Source of the DNA: Aphrocallistes beatrix
Lineage: Eukaryota > Porifera > Hexactinellida > Sceptrulophora > Aphrocallistidae
Reading direction: 5' to 3'
Assembly: GCA_963281255.1 (NCBI GenBank)
Contig: OY725501.1
Coordinates: 1,527,674 to 1,591,673 of the forward strand
DNA length: 64,000 nucleotides
Shown here one piece after another: positions 1-10,815 of the stretch. The notes under the pieces were generated by a model. That model was given only the letters and a program-made list of their open reading frames with translations. It was not told the origin of the DNA and searched no databases. Each line of letters opens with the position of its first letter. Position 1 is the stretch's first letter. The position numbers and the translations under genes are program-made.

Positions 1-19
1 AGGAGACTTTAATTGGTAA

Positions 20-1100
20 CCATGTAAGGGGTTACATCCAGTCTTTGGGACATAATCCTTTCATTATTCAATGTACACAGAAAAACAAATACACATTTTG
101 AAAAGTTTTAAAAAAACAAGTATAATTCTCCATTTAGATGCTACCGGGTCAAATACTTGTTGGAATTGCTCAGGTTTAAACTCTTCTGTTAAAGATTTAA
201 AGGTTATTGTACATATATGTTCCGCTCATCTAATGCACTGCATCGGATTACATAAATAAGAAATTTAAAATAAATAAAGATGGAGACTATTTCGGATTTA
301 TGGTAGGCCGCACTGAATTATCTAAAATAAATGATATATTTAATGTCGAGTATTAATGAGTAAATATCTTGATGAATCAGTTTTGTCTCATATTGCTGAG
401 TTTGAATCTTACATTAGTGAGGATTCCCAAATTTCCCTGATATTAGTAATGATCTAGAAACTGAGATAACAGATAGCAATTCAATAATAGATAAGGATGT
501 CAAAACTTATAAAGAGAAGTCACCATTTGGAAGACATTTCGTAAAAATCGCCAGAATTTGTCAAGATAATATCAAACATACATTTCCAATATTGCCGAAA
601 AATTTGATTCAAATATTTGTCACCATCCTGATCTCATATAATATTTATTAACTTTCTATTTGCCAATTTTACTGCTATGGAGTGGAATTATATTAGGCCT
701 CAAAAGTATTTCAGTTGGTAATAATTACTCACATTATAGTAACGCAACAGTCGAAAACTGGATGCGTATTCTTAAGTAAGACATTTTAAGATCAAAATCA
801 AATTTGAGGCCTGGGGATCTGATTAAAATATTGTATCCAAGTATTGAAAGTAGGATTTCAGCGTTTAACTTTGCTTTTCATCCTAGAGCAACTAAAGTAT
901 TTAAAAATCTTAAACGCCCAAGAGACGTTTCAGAAGAACACTGTAGTGAAGAGTGGTCAAGGAAAAATAAACGTCATTGTGGTTATTTAAATTCAAAACT
1001 ATTTAAATTCTCTCAAAAAAATATAACTAAAAGAGAAAATAAATATTAAATAATATAGATAAAAAGAAAATATCTAAATTTATCCCAAAGAAGCGTGAAA
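20..1100 (+). pseudogene. Degraded DDE-type transposase of an unclassified transposon, upstream of an OTU domain
   Basis: Fragments of one long reading region appear in shifting frames. Near 71-150 the peptide ILHLDATGS resembles the first catalytic Asp block of a DDE transposase group seen in many invertebrate genomes. Near 640-830 the fragment LLLWSGI, then SNATVENWMRILK and LRPGDLIK, resembles the C-terminal Glu block of the same kind of protein. A basic tail (RKNKRH near 960) follows. Several stops and frame changes separate the blocks, so the copy is dead. I recognise the motif pattern but cannot name the superfamily. The left end runs off the window. The OTU domain immediately downstream on the same strand suggests both belonged to one element. 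Confidence 0.5.
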
Positions 1101-1350
1101 AGTTGTCAAAGCTACGTAAGGATATTGAAATAACTGACACAAAGATAGCTTCCGTAATAACTGATGACGAAATAGTAGAAATAGGAATGGTGCGATATAT
1201 TTTGCCTAGTTTTCGTCCGCCTCACACTGAGTAGCAAATTTATATGTGTAAAAAGTGGAATTTGCAATTTCATCATTCTGTCGCTTATTCTTATAATTGC
1301 ATGAAATAAAAGAATCCTTGTTTGATTATGAGCCCTACTAGACGGAAAAC

Positions 1351-1821
1351 ATAGCTGGGGATGGAAGTTGTTATTTTTCGACAATTTAATTCATATTAAC
1401 TGTGAGCAAATGTTACCATAAACAGATAAGCTCATTGCTAGTTGAAAATATGCTTGCAAAATTGATAATAACTGTAACACTTTTTTTACGAACGAAATAT
1501 GTCTATACACAAGGTAATTATAGCAATGCTAGAGATTGGATGAATAAGACGGGAATAAATAGGTTAGGGAGTTGGGCTACTGATTTGGAGGTTTTCGCAG
1601 CTTCATTGCTGTTTAACATAGATATATGGGTATTCTTGGGACCTTCTGGGACACGTTGGGTTGGATTTTCAGGGAAGGGATCGAATTTTGGTGAACTAAT
1701 GAAGGAACCAATCCCGATTGGAATTTATATTCAAAATTTAGGGAATCTTTACGGACCAATTATCTCAGTCAAGTCCAAGAATCATTACGAACCAATTATC
1801 TCTGTCAAGTCCAATCATTAA
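1351..1821 (+). pseudogene. OTU-like cysteine protease domain, broken by one stop
   Basis: The frame starting at 1351 reads AGDGSCYF, the catalytic Asp-Gly-x-Cys box of OTU deubiquitinases (Cys codon 1369-1371). A TAA at 1387 interrupts it. The rest of the domain continues in the same frame from 1402: SLLVENMLAK, then SWATDLEVFAASLLFNIDIWVF, which is the conserved W-x-TD-x-E helix and strand, and finally NHYEPIISV with the catalytic His. The tail IISVKS-NHYEPIISVKS comes from a ~36-bp tandem duplication at about 1754-1818. Family knowledge: OTU proteins cleave ubiquitin from substrates. The neighbour suggests a transposon-encoded accessory protein, not a host enzyme. Confidence 0.65.
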
Positions 1822-2459
1822 TATAGTCACACTCTTAAGGACTTTAAATGAATAAATATATATATATATATAGTATATTTATCTCTCCATTAAGCTATGA
1901 CTGGATTGAAATCGATTTTTTTAATATTACCAAATTTGAATGATGGTCTTTTCACTAGTTTTGCAATGTAATAATGGATTTTTTGTTAAACACTACGCTG
2001 TTGGTCAAGCAATGTGAGCAATTAATGTTCGTTGCTTGGATTATCGTCGAATATTATGTTGCTATTTTGGGAATTGGGGTTCCCAAAATAGCTAAATTAT
2101 TTCTAAGTATGAGAAATTTATCAGTACCCTTTCACTGTATCACTTGATAACTGAAGGGAGTTAGATTAATCTTTTGCAGAAACCATTATGTAATTATCAA
2201 CACCATATTTAAATAATATCACTTGGTATTTATCACTTTTAACCAGATAAATCTTAAAATCGACAATTTATCGAGCCTGCTGGAAATACCATTTCCCTTG
2301 TTCTTTGTTAACCTTTTTCAGAAGCAACATTAGAACAATTACTATTTATGTCCAGTTATGACATTGCTTCAGTTCCTCTTTAGTTTATTTCTCTATACTA
2401 AATGCCTGTATGTTATTAGCATGTTATATGTATGTATATATCTTGATATACCTTGTTTT
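1822..2459. other. No gene seen
   Basis: AT-rich sequence with a short (TA)n run at about 1856-1874. I see no convincing coding segment or terminal repeat. Confidence 0.5.
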
Positions 2460-2461
2460 TA

Positions 2462-2521
2462 CTGTGCTTCCTATATTATTATATTGGGTCTATGATCCAA
2501 TATAATAATATAGTAGCACAG
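2462..2521. mobile_element. 60-bp hairpin micro-MITE with TA flanks
   Basis: Two arms of about 26 bp (CTGTGCTTCCTATATTATTA and its inverse) surround a ~9-base loop, and TA lies on both sides (2460-2461, 2522-2523). The TA target and near-perfect hairpin fit a minimal Tc1/mariner-type MITE. Confidence 0.65.
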
Positions 2522-2523
2522 TA

Positions 2524-3586
2524 CTAAATGAGTGCTGGTGTAGGGCCGGCCGGCCGTAAGTGGTGCACAGATCAGAGTTTAAAATATATCGCCCTGAAAT
2601 CTTTTGTGAAGCTGCAATATATATGTAGATGTGCACCTAACCATACGATTTTCAATATATGCTAAATCATCATCATCACGTAGCATTTTGTGATTTTATT
2701 CTTTTCTTATTGCACAAAAACTAGAAGAGCTAGAGACTTGAGATTGGTAACACTGGTGAAATATGAGGCCCTCTAAAACCTATTTCATTCCTAGATCCAT
2801 TGGACTGAGCAATTTGCGGTTAAAGATTTTGTCGCGTCATCATCGCCTAATTTTAATGATAAATGCCGATTAGATCTTAAATTTTAATAGTTTGAGATAA
2901 ACAATTGTTTAATAAAGTGTTCAATATAGATTTCTCAACAAAATTAACTTAATTAATTATGCTTACGTCATCATCATGACACAGCAATAATTATAAATGG
3001 CTAATAGAGTTAAAATGATAAGAAATAGAAATAAACATATGTTGCAGAAAGTGTTCAGTATAGATGACTATACAAAACTATGCTAATTAATTATGCTGAC
3101 CTCATCATGATGACACAGCCAAAATTTACATCCACAATTTTAGTCCCACAAACATTAATTGATAAAAGAAAAGCCCCTCACAGACGGGCTAGAAGTGTGC
3201 TTCCAAATCCCTTGAATGACATGTATTGTGTCATCATCCAAGGAATGTGGAAGCACACTTTTTATTATTTAGATTTGGATATGATAACAAGAGACTACTC
3301 GACTTATTTCCTGTTTATACATTCGAGAAATGATTGACGCATTTTTTCCTTTGATTCTTAACAATTTCACAATGAAGATGATTACTACATTCTTTTTCTG
3401 AGAATACGTATCTGTATTAATGCAATCCAACTTGTATTTCAAGCTGACAGATTCGACGTCAACATTTACTTCTGATTATTCATATATTGATTTGTTTGAA
3501 CAGTTTGCTCATGCTTGTTTACATGTTCTAATATTGTTTTTGTGCATAATAGAAATCGAATAATACAAACTGTGTCAATTTAAATA
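2524..3586. repeat. Non-coding stretch with a diverged tandem duplication
   Basis: Segments near 2909-2995 and 3048-3127 are related: both have a GTGTTCA-TATAGAT start, AATTAATTATGCT in the middle and CATCATGA-GACACAGC at the end. This gives a repeat period of about 140 bp. A 68-nt hairpin at 3193-3260 is listed separately. No gene is recognised. Confidence 0.5.
3193..3260 (+). other. Stable 68-nt hairpin, pre-miRNA-sized
   Basis: AAGTGTGCTTCCA pairs perfectly with TGGAAGCACACTT (13 bp). The stem continues with bulges through CCCTTG/CAAGG and closes around a GACA-TGTC loop stem. Size and shape fit a miRNA precursor, but a tiny inverted-repeat MITE would look the same. The 3' arm contains GGAATGT, the miR-1 seed, but the rest of the arm does not match miR-1. 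Confidence 0.3.
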
Positions 3587-3716
3587 CAGGTAACTCAGTT
3601 AATCGGGACAACTTGGTCCCGGATATTTTGTCCAGATTAAGAAGGGTTTCCAATCAACCGTTGAAATTTGGTTTTGGCTTATATTAATCGGTTTCCCGAT
3701 TAAGGAGCGTTGACTG
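3587..3716. mobile_element. 130-bp MITE with pogo/Tigger-like ends
   Basis: The ends CAGGTAACTCAGTTAATCGG and (inverse of the right end) CAGTCAACGCTCCTTAATCG match in inverted orientation. TA precedes the left end (3585-3586), and TG follows the right end, probably a mutated TA. The AATCGGGA style of terminus resembles non-autonomous pogo/Tigger elements. Confidence 0.55.
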
Positions 3717-4231
3717 TGATATTTAACTCCAATTGAGCATATTTACTAACAAATCAAATGTTCAAAATTCTTTTAAAATTCAATATTTAGAGACAATATT
3801 TGAAATATTAAATAGATCGAAACGTAAATAAAGGTATTTCAAAGGAAATATTTATAGCATCAATATTTCAAGAGTTGATGGCAAAAACAGGGGCATATTT
3901 TTCTATGTGATTTATAATGTAAAAATTAAAACATCAATAATTTTCTCAAAAGTTAATATTTTCGTTTGAAAATTAAAATACGTAATGCTCTTTTTGAGAA
4001 GTAAGTGTCATTCAAAGGAAAACTATTTCTTCTTATTACTTTCAGAGATATTCACAAAAAACAGACAAGAGTTCATTATCAAAATGCTAAGTCACCTTAG
4101 GAAATTTAACACATTTGAGGCGTTTTATGAATTACCCAAATGCTCTCAGGTATAATTATTTTTAACATAGAACGCATACTTTAAGTTTTGTGCGTTCTAG
4201 TTAAGATTTTCAATCCGTCGCTAAGATAACA
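3717..4231. other. No gene seen
   Basis: AT-rich unique-looking sequence without coding or terminal-repeat signals that I can recognise. Confidence 0.45.
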
Positions 4232-4846
4232 CTCTCGTGCAATAGGTTATATTTATAATGAATTTTGTCATTTTCAAGGCCAGTTTAAGGACACTTCTGA
4301 GAATTTTTAATATAATGTTTTTGGATTGAACCGAGCTGTGAATTGGTTAATACGAAAAATTGGATATTTTCCATGGGATGTCGCTACATTCCAGCGTTGC
4401 TATGGAAACGTATTTTGGTCAGTTGAGGTCATATCTTGAAAAATGCAATAACTATGGATTCAAATTTTATTGTTATTAGACAAATTACCAAATGTGAATG
4501 TGACCAATATGATAAATTATCTAATAACTCGTAAACCATTGAAATTAAACGTGAAGATTGTATTATTGCTTAATAGGAAGTAGTCTATTGGCTATCAAAT
4601 AAGATCAAATTTGAATGCCTAGTTATTGCGGTTTTCAAGACCTCAACTAACCAAAATACGTTTCCATAGCAACTTTGGAGCATAGCAACACCCCATGAAA
4701 AAATCCAAATTTTTCGTATTAATCAATTCACAGCTCGGTTCTATGCAAAAACTTTCTATTAAAAACTATCAGAAGTGTCTTTAAACTGGCTTTGAAAATC
4801 ATTAAATTCATTATAAATATAACCTATTGCTCAATCGAGCGTAAAC
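4232..4846. repeat. Foldback arms of a P-type-ended element
   Basis: Left arm about 4232-4500 and right arm about 4565-4846 are inverted copies sharing CAATAGGTTATATTTATAAT, GTTGCTATGGAAACGTATTTTGG and a CGAGCTGTGAATTG block. Related copies occur at 52.9-53.8 kb and 62.3-62.7 kb. The right part of the element runs on to 6620, interrupted by a hAT MITE and a mariner, and ends in ...AGCTATG. The left boundary is not resolved. Confidence 0.65.
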
Positions 4847-4906
4847 GGCTTCTGAAAATGACCAAATTTGTCACAAATATAACCCATCCCGCAACCATGT
4901 GGTGAT

Positions 4907-5120
4907 CAGGCTTTCATCTAGGCGTACTAGGCGCGCCTAGAGGCGCGTATTTGATCCCATGGATCATAATTAGGCGTATGATTTTTTTTAGGCTAGGCGC
5001 GCGCGGCATACGCCTACTTAGGCGCGGGGATTAAAACATATATAAAAATGAGTCTAGGCGCGTCGAAAAATGGTGACGTCCATTTAGGCGTATGACTTCG
5101 GAAAGCTGGATGAAACCCTG
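4907..5120. mobile_element. hAT-like MITE, 214 bp
   Basis: Ends CAGGCTTTCATC and (inverse) CAGGGTTTCATC. The flanking 8-mers GTGGTGAT and ATGGTGAC match at 6 of 8 positions. The copy at about 53.6 kb lacks this block and reads straight through (CCATATGGTGACTAATC), which independently marks it as an insertion. The inside is unusually GC-rich, with repeated AGGCGCG/AGGCGTA words. Confidence 0.7.
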
Positions 5121-5243
5121 ATGGTGACTAATCTAAAATATTTCAACGGAAATGGACACTTTGACACCATATTTATATATGCTGGTAATACATTCCTAAG
5201 CTCTATTTTGCTTTGTTAATTATTTAAGACAGCTCATGTACTA

Positions 5244-6537
5244 CATTCAAAAAGTCTTGCGGGTCATACCATAAAATAATAAATAAATGTCATAGAATAT
5301 GTTTTAATGTATTATTTATTCGAAATACCTACACAGCGTTTCAAACTTTCCACCCACTTTATGAATGCATTTATGTACTCTTCTTCGGGAATGGATTTGA
5401 AGAAGTGGTATAGGGCCGACCCGAGGGTTTGTTTCGACTCAAATTCCGTGCCTTGAAGGTAGATTTTGTGCTTGGGGAATAGCCAAAAATCACAAGGAGT
5501 TAGGTCTGGTGAGTAGGGTGGGTGGGGAAGTAAATCTAACCCCTCTGATTCCAAGAAATTTTTAGTGAGCTTGGCTGTATGGGAGCTAGCATTATCTATC
5601 AATAATTTTATTCCCCTCATTTTAGCCTTAGGACGGAGCTCTTCCACGTTTTTTATTAGGTTTGGAAGTACTTTCTCTGTAAAAAACGTTGCGTTTACTG
5701 TTTTACCACTTTCAGAAGGTATTTGCAAGACTATTCCACTACTATTGAAGAAGATCGTGTACATGACCTTCGGTTTTCTGAAGTCGGGCCTAGGAATTTG
5801 GGCCGGTCTTTCGTCCCCTCTCACCCATGATCGCATTTTATACTTGCTGTAAGGGGTTGAATAATAGACCAAAGTCTCATCCCCGGTTATAACTTCAGCT
5901 AGGCGTCTAGGATCACAACCGTTTCTAGGCAGTCTTTACACGTGCGAGCTTTTGTTGATCGCCGAGGTTATGTGGGACTCACTTGCCGCAAATGGATCGG
6001 AAACCAAGCTGAGTAGTCAGAGTGGAATGAATGGCCCCCGATGAAATCTCCACACTCTGCTCTAACTGGTCGATTGTTATACACTTATCTTCCCTGACTT
6101 TGCTCACGATTAGAGCAACATTCTCTGGGTGCTGAAGGACACCGGTTTCCCAGATCGAGCTAGATCTGACACGTCTTTATTTCCAGACTGAAATCGTGCA
6201 GCCCATCGCTCTACCGTTTATCTGGAAGGGCAGTCCAATCACAATACCTCCTGCAACTCGTTGTTGATGAGTACCAGCTGGATGTGGAGTTTTGTGCGAA
6301 ACTCAATGCAAGCTCTCCATTTCAGATTAAAATTGTCATCCTTGGAAGCCATAATTTTACCAGTATGTTGAAATGATGTGTGAATAAATTGATCAGAAAT
6401 TTGTAATTTTCATTCAATCAAGCTAAGATTTTCAGTAAATCAAGCTAGATATAAGTTTGTGTTATAGATGAAAACTGATTTGTTTACTATTATAGTCTGC
6501 GAAATATACCATGGCCCGCAAGACTTATTGAACGCCC
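5244..6537 (-). mobile_element. mariner element, defective
   Basis: Inverted ends: CATTCAAAAAGTCTTGCGGG on the left and, as the inverse of the right end, GGGCGTTCAATAAGTCTTGC. TA lies at 5242-5243 and 6538-6539. The related repeat copy at about 53.71 kb is an empty site (CTCATGCATTAGTACAACGG), so the insertion boundaries are supported by comparison within the window. Confidence 0.85.
5312..6352 (-). pseudogene. mariner transposase (DD34D), broken in its N-terminal part
   Basis: Tc1/mariner transposase, which cuts and pastes the element at TA sites. The minus-strand frame from 5872 to 5312 is open: TGDET (first Asp, just upstream), then LLIDNASSHTA (second Asp) and PYSPDLTPCDFWLFP (third Asp). 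Thirty-four residues separate the second and third Asp, the mariner signature. The N-terminal helix-turn-helix half starts at ATG 6350-6352 (MASKDDNFNLKW) but has stops and frameshifts, with recognisable pieces such as VERWAARFQSG. The C-terminus SLKRCVGISNK is typical of the family. The copy cannot make an intact enzyme. Confidence 0.85.
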
Positions 6538-6539
6538 TA

Positions 6540-6620
6540 GTATTAGTTCAACCATCTTCTACCACATCCCTAGTCTCAAATCCGCAAGTTACTGTGAGGT
6601 CTTATATACAGTAAGCTATG
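6540..6620. repeat. Right end of the P-type foldback element
   Basis: Continues the host repeat beyond the mariner. Matches 53,709-53,787 and, inverted, 62,319-62,400. It terminates in CAGTAAGCTATG; the inverse starts CATAGCTTACTG, similar to the ends of the P element at 26,815. Confidence 0.55.
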
Positions 6621-6708
6621 GAAAGATAAATTTTTGACCCTCGATGTCCGAAAATCTAATTCTTGATACAATTCTCTTTGGAATTGTTTAGAATTGGGTA
6701 TATTAACT

Positions 6709-6884
6709 CAGGTGTGTCAAACTCGAATCGGATAGTGGGCCAATTTCATAACCCCAGCTCTTCCCCGGGCCATGATAGAAATGAATAAATTTTAACTACT
6801 GATTCATTCAAGTATATTATTTTTTAGCAACTGGCTGGCGGTCCACCTCTGAGCAACCTGCGGGCTACCAGTTTGACACGCCTG
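6709..6884. mobile_element. hAT-like MITE, 176 bp
   Basis: Ends CAGGTGTGTCAAACT and (inverse) CAGGCGTGTCAAACT. It is absent from the opposite arm of the surrounding foldback, where the sequence reads ATATTAACTAATTAGAG without interruption. The flanks TATTAACT and TTAAACTA are consistent with a slightly decayed 8-bp duplication. Confidence 0.75.
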
Positions 6885-8269
6885 TTAAACTAATTAGATA
6901 TATTATATGCTTATAAAATGTCAAGTAGGACTCGATATATAATACATAGAAAAAAAGATTTTCCAAATCGGACAATCCCTTTAAAAGTTATAACCAAATG
7001 ATTACTCAGTACGGAAAATTTCCCCATTTAGCGGTTCGTTGAAATACCATAACATTAAAACTATAACTGATAGAGCTTAGCTGTAGTGATGAAAAACTGC
7101 AGGAACAGTAGTTTCCTATACATTAATTTTACTATATTTATAGCTAAACCTTGTGGATTATGAGATTGGCCTTGCCAAAATGTAGAAAATCGCCGAAATT
7201 AGGGATTTTTTTCTGAAATTTCTCAAAAGAAATTTTCAGAATCGATGCAAAATAAACTTCTAAGGTTCGAAAAAGTACTGTGGCACTTTATTATTGATGC
7301 TAAAGCTCATTATTATTGATTTTAAAGATTAATATCCATACTTTTTTCTCTCTTAACTGCAGTCTATGCTGCTCGTAGCGTATTACCATATAACAACCAG
7401 AGATATAGTACTCGCTTCAGTTTAGGGTTTATTTTTGTCATTTAGGCAGTCCTCGCTGTTCACGTGTTTACCGTTTCCTCGATTATTTTGGGTTTAATTG
7501 GCGCTTTATAGCAATTACATTACAGCTATTTCCAATAAATTATGATCATTCATGTCCTAATAATCACATAATGTAGGTGGATCTTAAACCTAGGAAATTA
7601 ATCATTATGGTTTCCATTAACTATTAGCTTCGCCGCTCGTAATAATTTTCGAAATCGAAAACACCGACAGTAGGTACGTACGTATGTCGAAATGTAGTAA
7701 GCAACTTTTTTACATATTGTGTGTTGAATTATTTCATGAGGCTTTGTTTGCAACGTGTATGGTGACTTTCCATTCAGAGTAAAGTTATCTGTGAATAATT
7801 TTAATTTGTTCATGCATCCTAATGTTATAAGCTATAATGCATCATAACGTTATATCAAGGGCAGATGGGGTGAATGGATAAATCTAATGGAAACTGGGGG
7901 AAATCCCGCCCTACATTTCTCAACCATAAATACATACCTTCAATCAAACTATCATATGAAAAGTTTGTAGCATCTTTCATGGAGTCCGAATTAACGGACC
8001 CGCTATTTACTTTCCTAATTTAACTTTGAAAGTTTTATCCAACAAAGTCAATTTACGATAGGTAATAAAAGTTCGGAAGAAAATAAATAAACAAATAAAT
8101 CAGCTGGGTTTATTCGGGCCCTAGAGATTTTGATATGATAATTTGATTGAAGATATGCATTTATGTGAGAAATGTAGGGTGAGATTCCCCCGTTTCCATT
8201 AGATTTATCTATTCCCTCATCTGCCCTTGATAATACGATATGATGCACTATAGCTTATAACATTAGGAC

Positions 8270-8765
8270 CAGTGGCGGCGTTAGACGGGGCGCAGCTGTG
8301 CCCCCTGATTAAAGTCCTGCTCCCCCTAAAGGGGGCGCAGGATTTATAGCTCCATATTTACGAATTTTGTGATCTTAGTTCTATGTTATATGAGATTAAG
8401 TGAAAATTTGTGAAAGAATCAGGAACAATATAATACTAAAGTCACATATACTAAATAAACGGTTAAACTAAGGACATATCATCTGGGCCAGGAGCTTCAG
8501 TTCTATGACGTTTAGTAGCTGCGGGAGGAATGTCACTCATTTGGATACTAAAGGTACTAACAAAACGCACTAAATAATATTAATCAGAAGAAAAACATAT
8601 TTTCAACATTAAAGTCGGTTTTAGATTCCAAACATACAATGTTGTTTATGGATACAATCTAAAAAATGAGACATTTTAGAGTTCCCTTCCTTTATTCTGC
8701 GACCCCTGCCAGATGATCTACCACCCCTATGCGACCCCTGATGAAAACAACTGGCGCCGCCCCTG
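8270..8765. mobile_element. hAT-like MITE, 496 bp, exact 8-bp duplication
   Basis: Starts CAGTGGCGGCGTTAG and ends CTGGCGCCGCCCCTG, a typical hAT terminus. It is flanked on both sides by ATTAGGAC (8262-8269 and 8766-8773). It interrupts the right arm of the foldback. A shorter relative lies at 56,604-56,781. No coding capacity is seen. Confidence 0.85.
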
Positions 8766-9888
8766 ATTAGGACGCATGAACAAATTAAAATTATCAACAT
8801 ATAACTTTACTCCGAATGTAAAGTCGCCAAACACAAAGTCGCATGGAATAATTCAACACACAATATGTAAATAATTTGCTTTCAATAATTCGACATACTA
8901 CATACCGGTACAACTTTGCTGCATTCAAAAAGGTTGCTTCGCGCATGATGACCTCTAAGGAGTTGAGAGGGACGATGCCAAATATACTTACTGTAAAACT
9001 TTGGAAATTCTGCGGTCCAAATTCTTGCCGGTGAGGGGAGTAGGCTGTAGTTTACAATCATGCCTACTCTACGTCGGTGTTTTCGATTAGGATAATTAAC
9101 ACGAGCGGAGAAACTAATAGTTAATGGAAACCATAATGATTAATTTCATAGGTTTAAGATCGACCTACATTATGTGATTAATAGCGCATGAATGATCATA
9201 ATTTATTGGAAATAGCCGTAATGTTATTGCTATATAACGCCTATTAAAACCGAAAAAATCGAGGAAACGGTAAATACGTGAACAGCGAGGGCTGCCTATA
9301 CAACAAAAATAAAACGTAAACTGAAGCGAAAGTACTATATCTCAGGTTGTTATATAGTAATCAGGCTAAGAGCAGCATAGACTGCAGATTTGAAAGTAAA
9401 GTGACTATTTCTATTAATTAATATTGAACGAAAATGGCATCGTATATCAACAAAAAGTATGGATATTAATCTTTAAAATCAATAATAATGAGCTTAACAT
9501 TAATAATAAAGTGCCTAAGTACATTTTCGAACCGTAGAAGTTTATTTTGATTCGATTCTGAAAAAAGACTATCTGCTTTTGGCAAGGGCTATCTCATAAT
9601 TTATAAGGTTTAGCTCAAAATATAGTATTATCAAGGTATAGGGAACTGCTGTTTTTCATCACTAAAGCTAAGCTCTAACAGTTATAGCTTTGAAGTTATG
9701 GAATTTCAACGGACCGCTAAATGGGGAAAGTTTGTCCGTATTGATTTGGTTAAGACAACTTTTGAACGGATTATCCGATTTGAAAAATCATTTCTACTAT
9801 GTATTATATATCGAGTCCTACTTGATAATTTATTAGCATAGAATATCTCTAATTAGTTAATATCACCAATTCTAAACAATTCATAATG

Positions 9889-10815
9889 GATATAAAAAAC
9901 AATACACCATTTTTAGGATTATTCTAACTAAGCCTTAAAGTGTTACTATATAGTGAGTTTTGGGGAGAAAAAACATTATCGAGGTACGCAGCGATTGTTG
10001 GGCACAATGGTATAACCAGGAGGGGGCCGAAGGGGCCATGACCTCCCTAAATATTTTTTTGGATGTCCATTTATTATTCAAAGTATCTAGCGATCAAAAA
10101 TTATAAATGATGTCAATCTTTCAGGACTTTTCACCATGTTATCGATGATTTCTTCAGGATCAAGTTGTATCTCAAGTCCAGCTACTTTATTTAACACAAG
10201 GCTTGCTAACTTTAAGATATGTGTTGATACACTTCAAGATCGAAAAGCTTCTTTCAATAGTTGCAGTTGTTATCGGTATGGTATAAAAATGTTTAGGATG
10301 CGGAATATAAGAAGCGTTATGCTTATTACTGCAGAGTGCTAATGATTCAGCAGCATTCTCAGGAATTGTTTCTCTATTTCTTTCCTTCTCAATTCAAATT
10401 TGTCGTTTTAAATGTTTAATTGTAGAACTAAATTCCAATAATTCATAGGTCATACAAACTTTTGTAAATCATCAAAAGGCATTTTCCATGTTGTCTTGCG
10501 TTTCTGAATCGTGCAAACCTTCAATGTGTATTTCAAGAACTTTAGGTTATTTGGCTAATCAGCAGTATATATAAGTAAATGGAATGAACCATGTTTTCTA
10601 TAAACAAACTCTTTATCAATAAATAGAAAGCAATGAAAAGATTCCAAAACTATAAATCTTGCCGTCCCCATCATTTAAGCGTTGAAAATTTCAACATGTT
10701 CAGAAAAAATATTGTTGCGTTACTGATATCATGTTATGAAGAAATTATGAAAATCAATTTATTAATTGAAAAAAGTAAGGAAAAGGTTATTTGTTGTATT
10801 ATATGAGTTGGATTA
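9889..10815. other. No gene seen
   Basis: AT-rich sequence with a small GC-rich patch near 10,020-10,050. Short open frames such as 10,136-10,342 carry no recognisable motif. Confidence 0.45.

Larger units (their letters stand above)
6681..9888. repeat. 3.2-kb foldback element with ~1.4-kb arms
   Basis: The left arm (6681-7965) and right arm (8115-9888, excluding the hAT insertion) are inverted copies. They share GAATTGTTTAGAATTGG, CAAGTAGGACTCGATATATA, ACTTTATTATTGATGCTAA, GACTGCAG-type and TGATCATTCATG blocks, and converge on a loop of about 150 bp (7966-8114). Arms differ by scattered substitutions and small indels. Two hAT-like MITEs interrupt it (6709-6884 and 8270-8765). No transposase is seen, and I found no clear target duplication at the outer ends. 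Confidence 0.75.

Noticed and set aside
2550..2565. GGGCCGGCCGGCCG patch as a CpG-island promoter
   Set aside because: Only a dozen bases in AT-rich sequence, with no gene next to it.
3193..3260. Calling the hairpin a miR-1 gene
   Set aside because: Only the seven-base seed matches; the rest of the mature strand does not.
10136..10342. 68-codon open frame
   Set aside because: No motif, and length is within chance expectation.
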